A stretch of DNA of 64,000 bases, taken from positions 186,390 to 250,389 of the forward strand of contig DKQK01000069.1 of the NCBI GenBank assembly GCA_002471665.1, given 5' to 3'. The stretch is from Gammaproteobacteria bacterium UBA7310 (GTDB lineage Bacteria; Pseudomonadota; Gammaproteobacteria; Pseudomonadales; Ketobacteraceae). A program made the position numbers and the translations under genes. The notes beneath the pieces are model-generated. The model made no database searches and had not been told where the DNA came from. It saw nothing but the letters and a program-made list of their open reading frames with translations. Shown in pieces: positions 59,209 through 64,000 of the stretch (position 1 is its first letter; each line of letters starts with the position of its first letter).

Positions 59209-61044
59209 ATGAAGCTGCAGTATCTGAAAGTGGTTATCGCCACCTTGCTCTACCTGCTTATGCAAACCCCGGCAGCGGCCGCAGAGCGCATCAGCCCCAA
59301 TAATTTATGGGTCTATGATGACGACATCACCATTCCCACTTTACTCAACCCATCCGACCCGGCATCCGACACTATTTACCTGCCGGCCAATATTTTCGTG
59401 CCCACCAGCGACGATCCGAATCAACGCTTCCCTGCTGTCATCTTCATCAGCAGTTGGGCACTGAATGAATACGAATATATTCCCCAGGCCCAGATCCTGG
59501 CAGACAAAGGCTATGTGGTTTTAAGCTACACAACACGCGGCTTCTATAACTCTCCCGGAGCAATCACCACCGCTGGAATTGAGGATTTTTCAGATGGCTC
59601 AGCCGCCATCGACTACCTGCTGGACAGCAGAAATGGTTATCCTGTGGACCCTGATGCGATAGGATTAGCCGGCATCTCATACGGTGCCGGAATATCATTA
59701 CTCACCGGGTTTAATGATGAGCGGGTGAAAGCCATTGTAGCCATGAGTGGCTGGGTGGACCTGATCGACTCCCTGTGGGCCGGCAACACACCCAACTATG
59801 CCTGGATCGAACTCCTGATCTTCAGTTCACAACCCATTCCGCTCTTGGCCAGCAATAACCCCAGCCCGGAGATTGAAACCAACTATGCCAATATGAAGGT
59901 GCACGAAAATGTCGCCGCCACCAAGGAATGGGGTTATGTAAGATCCGCCGCCAGCTATCTTGATATGGTTAATGCCCGGGAGAATCCACCGGCAATCTAC
60001 ATGGCAAATAATCTTCACGACTACCTGTTTCAACCGGACTCGCTCTTTACAACACTGAAGCAATACAACGGTGACTGGCGACTGGACCTGAGCCGCGGTG
60101 TACACGGCTCAGGTGAAGCAAGCGGATTGCTGGGTAACGAGGAAAATACAGTCTGGGAAAATCTGGGGCTCTGGTTTGACCATTACCTGAAAGGCATCGA
60201 CAACGGTATCAATACCGCCAAACCATTCAGCACCAAGGTGTTGAATACCGCCAAACGGGAAAGCTACGATTCCCTCTCCCCGGAAGACGAGATTAAAATA
60301 TTCAATCTGATTCCGGAATCCGGTGCCCAGGGAGGCCAACTTTCCGAAACCTATGCCAATACTGTGGATCTGGAAGTAAGTTTCAGCACACTCGACCGCA
60401 TTACCTACCCCGGCTGGATCACCGGGGCACTTTCTGCGACGGGCCGCACCCTGAATTTCAATGAGATCGACCGCAGCCTGGGCCTGGTATTCACTACACC
60501 CATACTGGATGCCCCGCTGCGGTTGCGCGGTGAAGCCAAAGTCAACCTTGCCATCGTCGGGGAAGACAAAGCTCAATACTTTGGCTACCTTTTCTATTTA
60601 AATCCCAACACCGGTATCGCCAACTGGATTGGCCACGCCCCCTTCTCCTGCCACCAGTCGGAAGGCTGCGTGGTAAACGACGGTGACCTGGTGCAGATTG
60701 TATTGGACTTTTACTGGACTGCAGTGGATATCCCCGCCGGCAGCCAGCTGATGTTGGTCATCGATGGCAATGATCCCGACTATTGGCGTTATGAAACCAC
60801 CCCTGAAACCAATACGGTGGTGTTTCAGAGCAACCAGGCCGCCTACCTTGAGTTGCCAGTGGTCTGGGAAAACACCCAGTATGATGACCCGGTGGCAAAC
60901 TTCGAACAGGCCCAGGACCTGGCGCGGGGCGCCAACGGCGACGACAGCAGCTTTTCCGGAAGTGGCGCCGGCGGCAGCGTGCCGTTTATGCTCCTGTTGG
61001 CCGGCTTGGGATATGTAGCCACCCGCAAGCACTTTTCCAGCTGA
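59209..61044 (+). CDS. Secreted CocE/X-Pro dipeptidyl-peptidase (S15) family hydrolase with GlyGly-CTERM-like tail
   Basis: 611 residues, signal peptide about 1-25 (ending PAAAAE). The alpha/beta-hydrolase core carries FPAVIFISSWALNEYE, SYTTRGF and the nucleophile elbow GISYGAG with Ser157. The C-terminal half (about 340-560) looks like the jelly-roll domain of CocE/NonD esterases and X-Pro dipeptidyl-peptidases (LRLRGEAKVNLAI, VDIPAGSQLMLVIDG). Substrate is unknown: an ester, acyl group or peptide. The last 30 residues are Gly/Ser-rich, then hydrophobic, then basic (GSGAGGSVPFMLLLAGLGY, RKH), which fits a GlyGly-CTERM sorting tail processed by rhombosortase. It stands alone, with a terminator before it and a GC-rich hairpin after it. 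Confidence 0.85.
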   Translation: MKLQYLKVVIATLLYLLMQTPAAAAERISPNNLWVYDDDITIPTLLNPSDPASDTIYLPANIFVPTSDDPNQRFPAVIFISSWALNEYEYIPQAQILADKGYVVLSYTTRGFYNSPGAITTAGIEDFSDGSAAIDYLLDSRNGYPVDPDAIGLAGISYGAGISLLTGFNDERVKAIVAMSGWVDLIDSLWAGNTPNYAWIELLIFSSQPIPLLASNNPSPEIETNYANMKVHENVAATKEWGYVRSAASYLDMVNARENPPAIYMANNLHDYLFQPDSLFTTLKQYNGDWRLDLSRGVHGSGEASGLLGNEENTVWENLGLWFDHYLKGIDNGINTAKPFSTKVLNTAKRESYDSLSPEDEIKIFNLIPESGAQGGQLSETYANTVDLEVSFSTLDRITYPGWITGALSATGRTLNFNEIDRSLGLVFTTPILDAPLRLRGEAKVNLAIVGEDKAQYFGYLFYLNPNTGIANWIGHAPFSCHQSEGCVVNDGDLVQIVLDFYWTAVDIPAGSQLMLVIDGNDPDYWRYETTPETNTVVFQSNQAAYLELPVVWENTQYDDPVANFEQAQDLARGANGDDSSFSGSGAGGSVPFMLLLAGLGYVATRKHFSS

Positions 61045-61052
61045 CTTTTTTT

Positions 61053-61086
61053 GGGCCCGGAACCCGGGCCCCTGTATACTTTTTCG
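61053..61086 (+). terminator. GC-rich hairpin after the hydrolase gene, probable terminator
   Basis: GGGCCCGG-aac-CCGGGCCC, a perfect 8-bp stem. The following T-run (ACTTTTTC) is displaced by about eight bases, so termination may be inefficient. Confidence 0.6.
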
Positions 61087-61167
61087 CCTAACCCCATTTA
61101 ATTCAACAAACTGTGATATCCACCTCATAGTTTTTCAGTGCCTGCCCCGAAACCGTCTATTTTTAAT

Positions 61168-61186
61168 CTTGTTACGATCGTACAAG
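61168..61186. promoter_or_regulatory. Palindrome upstream of the lipoprotein gene, operator candidate
   Basis: CTTG-t-TACGATCGTA-CAAG: a perfect 10-bp palindrome flanked by matching CTTG/CAAG arms with one extra T. It lies about 92 nt before the start codon. Confidence 0.35.
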
Positions 61187-61277
61187 TTGCGATGATTCAT
61201 GGTTACCCCAGGTGAAGTACCTTGCGCAGTTCATTGTCGTGTTTGCCCGGTCTTTGCCTGCCTATTGAGTATTTGGC

Positions 61278-63425
61278 ATGCTGTTTAATCGTTTGTATTC
61301 CAGAGTTATCCCAGGCGTACTGGCTTTAAGTGTCGCTGCCTGCGGCGGCGGAGGCAGCTCTTCCGATGACAACGGAAGCGCCTCAAATCCAACTGAATCC
61401 ATCACCACCAGCACCGTGCAGGGTGCCGTGGTAAAAGGCGTGGTGCAGAATGGTCTGGTGTCCGCCTATGAGCTGTCCGGGGGCCAGGTGGGCCCGTTGC
61501 TCGCCACCACCCAGACCAATCAATACGGTCAATACCGTCTGACTTTGACAGGCTATGAGGGGCCCATCTATATTGCGGTCACTCCGCAGAATGAAGGCAC
61601 CCTGATGGTCTGTGACGCCGCCTCCGGATGCGGTGACTATATTGGGCTCAGTGAGCAGGATACCAACGAAAATAATGTCATTGATTTTGGTGAAGCCTTT
61701 CCGGTACCGGGCAATTTCATACTGACCACCACGTTACCCTCATCCGCTGATGGCCAGGCCAGCATCTCAACACTGACCCATCTGGCCACTCAATATGCCC
61801 TTACCTTCCCGCAGGGCCTGAACGATGTTTCCATCGCCGTGGCCCAGTCTCATATTGAAGACCTGTTCGGGGTTGCGGATCTGGCGGAAACCCGGCTTAT
61901 CGACCTCACCGACCGCACTGCTGTGACCAATGCCAGTGCGGAAGAACTGCGTTACTCGCTGTTCTCCAGCGCCTTGCTTGGCGTCAGTAATGATGTGGCC
62001 TTTGCCCAGGTGCTGGAAAGCCTTGCCCAACAGCTGCAAATGAATGGCGGCCAGTTGGTGACTCAGTCAGCCGCAGATGACACCCCTACGCTACTGGAAC
62101 TGGTACAGCAGGCGCAACAAACCGCGCAACTGCTTGAGCTGGCGACACAGGAAGCCGTGTTCGCCCAGGAAGCCACATTGCTGATGGACAGTACCGCAGG
62201 CAGCTTGACCTCCGCCCAACCGTCACCGGGAGCCGGAGGCAGCAGCGCTGTCATCGTTGAAGAATTCATTGCCGACCTTATGCTGTGGCAAGGGGCATTG
62301 AGCCTGGACCCAAATCAGGGATCTTTTTCCCAAACCGTCACCGCCATTGGGGTTTCCACCGGCCCCGATCTGGCCAATATGTTGAGGGCCGTCTCCATTG
62401 CCGGTCAGTATGGGCCGGTCGTAGCGCTACCGGATGCCGCGCTGGGCGCAGCCTGCGACAGCCTCGGCAACTACTTTGCCCGCCTCTCCTGCCGCTTGCT
62501 GATATCCGGCAAGTCCCTGGAGGAAATCTGCAATGGTGCGTTCAACCTGGTACTGTTCAATCGCTCTTTATGTGATGTGCTGAACGACCTGACTTTGCCC
62601 CTGGGCAACGGACTGGTTGGCCACTTTGCCCTGTACGACGGCATTGCCCGGATCTACGGCAGCACAGACGGTGTCGACGTGGATATCACCTTCACGGCGC
62701 TCACCAATCAGCGATACACTTACGGCTTTAACATTGCAGGAACCGCCGAGTCAGAAACAGGCCTACTGGAGATCAGCGATGGCAACTTTGCCCTCAGCTT
62801 TGCCGGCGGCCTGGATATCAAGAACCTGAAACTGCCGGAAACGGCGTCCGGAAATCTGAGTGTCCGTTATGAACAATTCAGCAGTACGGACATCACCAAC
62901 CCAATCACCTTCAATGGTGATCTGGACATCAACCTTGATCTGAGTGGTGTGCAAGAGTTGTCTGATGCCGAGGCACTCTACGCCGGCCTGGATAGTGTGG
63001 ACATCACCATGATGGCGGATGGCGAATTCGAATCCTTGTTTGGGGATCGTTTTGACGGTGCCATCACCCTGAACGGTGGTCTGGACAGCGAAGTACTCCT
63101 GCAATTTGAACGTGATCTGCCGGACTACAGCGATCGCGCCCTGATCACCATCAGCAGTACCCCTGAGCGTATCGCTCAAGGTTTGATTAATGACATTCAA
63201 ATGGAATGGGCTGGTAAACGTTATAACATCATGTACTTTTTCGACCCGTACTTTGGTGTCCGTATTACCAATCAGGACGGGGTCATCACGGATCTTGACC
63301 TGAGTGTTGAAGACGAAGCCACAGCGGGGATGATCATGCTCAACGGCACCTCCTACGGAGACATCAAGCCCTTGAACGGCAGCCTTCTGTTCACCTTGTC
63401 AGACGGTCAGGAGATTGTGCTCTGA
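61278..63425 (+). CDS. Large lipoprotein of unknown function
   Basis: 715 residues. The N-terminus MLFNRLYSRVIPGVLALSVAAC has a lipobox (SVAAC, Cys at about 22) followed by a Gly/Ser/Asp-rich linker, so it should be lipid-anchored; the residue after Cys is Gly, which favours the outer membrane. Residues 45-110 (VQGAVVKGVVQNGLVSAYEL, YGQYRLTLTGYEGPIYIAV) resemble a carboxypeptidase-regulatory-like or Ig-like beta fold. A helical, Gln-rich middle part (about 180-330) and a C-terminal part rich in beta-type repeats (about 450-715) follow. I recognise no catalytic motif. A near-perfect palindrome lies about 95 nt upstream, and a bidirectional terminator follows. Confidence 0.8.
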   Translation: MLFNRLYSRVIPGVLALSVAACGGGGSSSDDNGSASNPTESITTSTVQGAVVKGVVQNGLVSAYELSGGQVGPLLATTQTNQYGQYRLTLTGYEGPIYIAVTPQNEGTLMVCDAASGCGDYIGLSEQDTNENNVIDFGEAFPVPGNFILTTTLPSSADGQASISTLTHLATQYALTFPQGLNDVSIAVAQSHIEDLFGVADLAETRLIDLTDRTAVTNASAEELRYSLFSSALLGVSNDVAFAQVLESLAQQLQMNGGQLVTQSAADDTPTLLELVQQAQQTAQLLELATQEAVFAQEATLLMDSTAGSLTSAQPSPGAGGSSAVIVEEFIADLMLWQGALSLDPNQGSFSQTVTAIGVSTGPDLANMLRAVSIAGQYGPVVALPDAALGAACDSLGNYFARLSCRLLISGKSLEEICNGAFNLVLFNRSLCDVLNDLTLPLGNGLVGHFALYDGIARIYGSTDGVDVDITFTALTNQRYTYGFNIAGTAESETGLLEISDGNFALSFAGGLDIKNLKLPETASGNLSVRYEQFSSTDITNPITFNGDLDINLDLSGVQELSDAEALYAGLDSVDITMMADGEFESLFGDRFDGAITLNGGLDSEVLLQFERDLPDYSDRALITISSTPERIAQGLINDIQMEWAGKRYNIMYFFDPYFGVRITNQDGVITDLDLSVEDEATAGMIMLNGTSYGDIKPLNGSLLFTLSDGQEIVL

Positions 63426-63440
63426 TCCGACAGAAGAAAA

Positions 63441-63465
63441 AAGGGAGCCGTTGGCTCCCTTTTTA
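63441..63465. terminator. Bidirectional terminator between convergent genes
   Basis: GGGAGCC-gtt-GGCTCCC at 63443-63459, with A-runs before and T-runs after it. It serves the lipoprotein gene on the plus strand and the MaoC-like gene on the minus strand. Confidence 0.85.
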
Positions 63466-63927
63466 TCACACAAAATACATGACCAACCAATCGGCTATCA
63501 ATGCCGGTTTTGATTCACCTTCAATCTCAACGGCATATTCCGCGGTAAACAGATACTGACCGGGATTTTTCTCAGTTACTGCTTTCAAGGTGGCCACCGC
63601 ACGAACACGAGCACCGGTCTTCACTGGAGCCAGAAAGCGGATTTTATCAAATCCGTAATTCATCCCCATCTTTAACCCTGCCGGAATCACCAGCTCACTC
63701 ATTTGCGACTGCAAATGCGGTAATAATGACAGGGTCAGAAAACCATGCGCGATGGTGCCGCCGAATGGCGTATGCTTGGCTTGCTCCGGATCAACATGGA
63801 TAAACTGGTGATCCAGGGTACTGTCCGCGAAGGCGTTAATACGCTCCTGATCGATCTGAAACCACTCTGACTGTCCCATGGACCGGCCCACGTAATCCTG
63901 TAAAGACGCGGCATCAACTATTTTCAT
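63466..63927 (-). CDS. MaoC-like (R)-specific hydratase/dehydratase
   Basis: 153 residues, ATG at 63927 with AGAGGA seven bases upstream. It has the single hot-dog fold pattern of MaoC/NodN proteins: FADSTLDHQFIHVD (catalytic Asp/His) followed by PFGGTIAHGFLTLSLLP, then FDKIRFLAPVKTGARVR. Such enzymes hydrate trans-2-enoyl thioesters in fatty-acid or polyhydroxyalkanoate metabolism. It is convergent with the lipoprotein gene and shares the terminator between them. A link to the lipopeptide acyl chain cannot be shown; it is about 9 kb from the starter synthetase. Confidence 0.9.
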   Translation of the reverse strand: MKIVDAASLQDYVGRSMGQSEWFQIDQERINAFADSTLDHQFIHVDPEQAKHTPFGGTIAHGFLTLSLLPHLQSQMSELVIPAGLKMGMNYGFDKIRFLAPVKTGARVRAVATLKAVTEKNPGQYLFTAEYAVEIEGESKPALIADWLVMYFV

Positions 63928-64000
63928 TGTTATTCCTCTGTATTAAAAAATGAATCAAAAACTAAAACCCAAAATAAAAAGTGAACTCTATAAAAGTGAA

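Noticed and set aside
1..64000. CRISPR arrays, tRNA or rRNA genes, insertion sequences
   Set aside because: No regularly spaced repeats, cloverleaf-like intergenic segments or transposase reading frames were seen.

Overview
The window is dominated by a very large nonribosomal peptide synthetase (NRPS) locus on the minus strand, running from 54973 to beyond the left edge. A shorter, mostly plus-strand block of outer-membrane, envelope and lipid-type genes occupies 55530-63927. Gram-negative outer-membrane families (TolC, FadL/OmpP1), a lipobox lipoprotein, a GlyGly-CTERM-like tail and moderate GC suggest a gammaproteobacterium, probably marine. Genus cannot be read from the sequence.

The five synthetase genes are transcribed right to left in apparent assembly order. 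The first (46343-54973) starts with a fatty acyl-AMP ligase and acyl carrier protein, so the product should be a lipopeptide. It adds residue 1 (alanine-like code) and residue 2 (threonine code). The second (33596-46147) adds three branched aliphatic residues; two of its modules carry epimerization domains followed by D-accepting condensation domains. It overlaps the third gene by ATGA. The third, fourth and fifth (24438-33599, 11107-22236, 1-11058 partial) each begin with a TubC-type docking domain. Together they add residues 6 to at least 13. No thioesterase or reductase is in view and the last gene is cut by the window edge, so the release step and any tailoring genes lie to the left.

The most unusual feature is in the last three synthetases. 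Seven of their eight adenylation domains share one rare pocket pattern (DLKN-x-GSD-x-K). Four of these seven are preceded by an extra condensation-superfamily domain, called C' here, placed between the normal C domain and the A domain. The A domains next to C' form a recognisable subfamily: PKGA after the P-loop, ECxDVV after A5, and DFQxKxRGLRIELGE at the A8 hinge. The three without C' have PKGTGA and ECADIA instead. This looks like a C'-A co-evolved unit, comparable in position to the interface domains of siderophore synthetases that recruit trans-acting hydroxylases, but no partner enzyme is in the window.

A membrane diguanylate cyclase (22361-24133) sits in the same orientation between the third and fourth synthetase genes. 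Divergent from the starter synthetase is a TolC-family outer-membrane channel that could export the product. It is followed by a FadL-type porin, an S15/CocE-like secreted hydrolase, a large lipoprotein of unknown role and, convergently, a MaoC-type hydratase.
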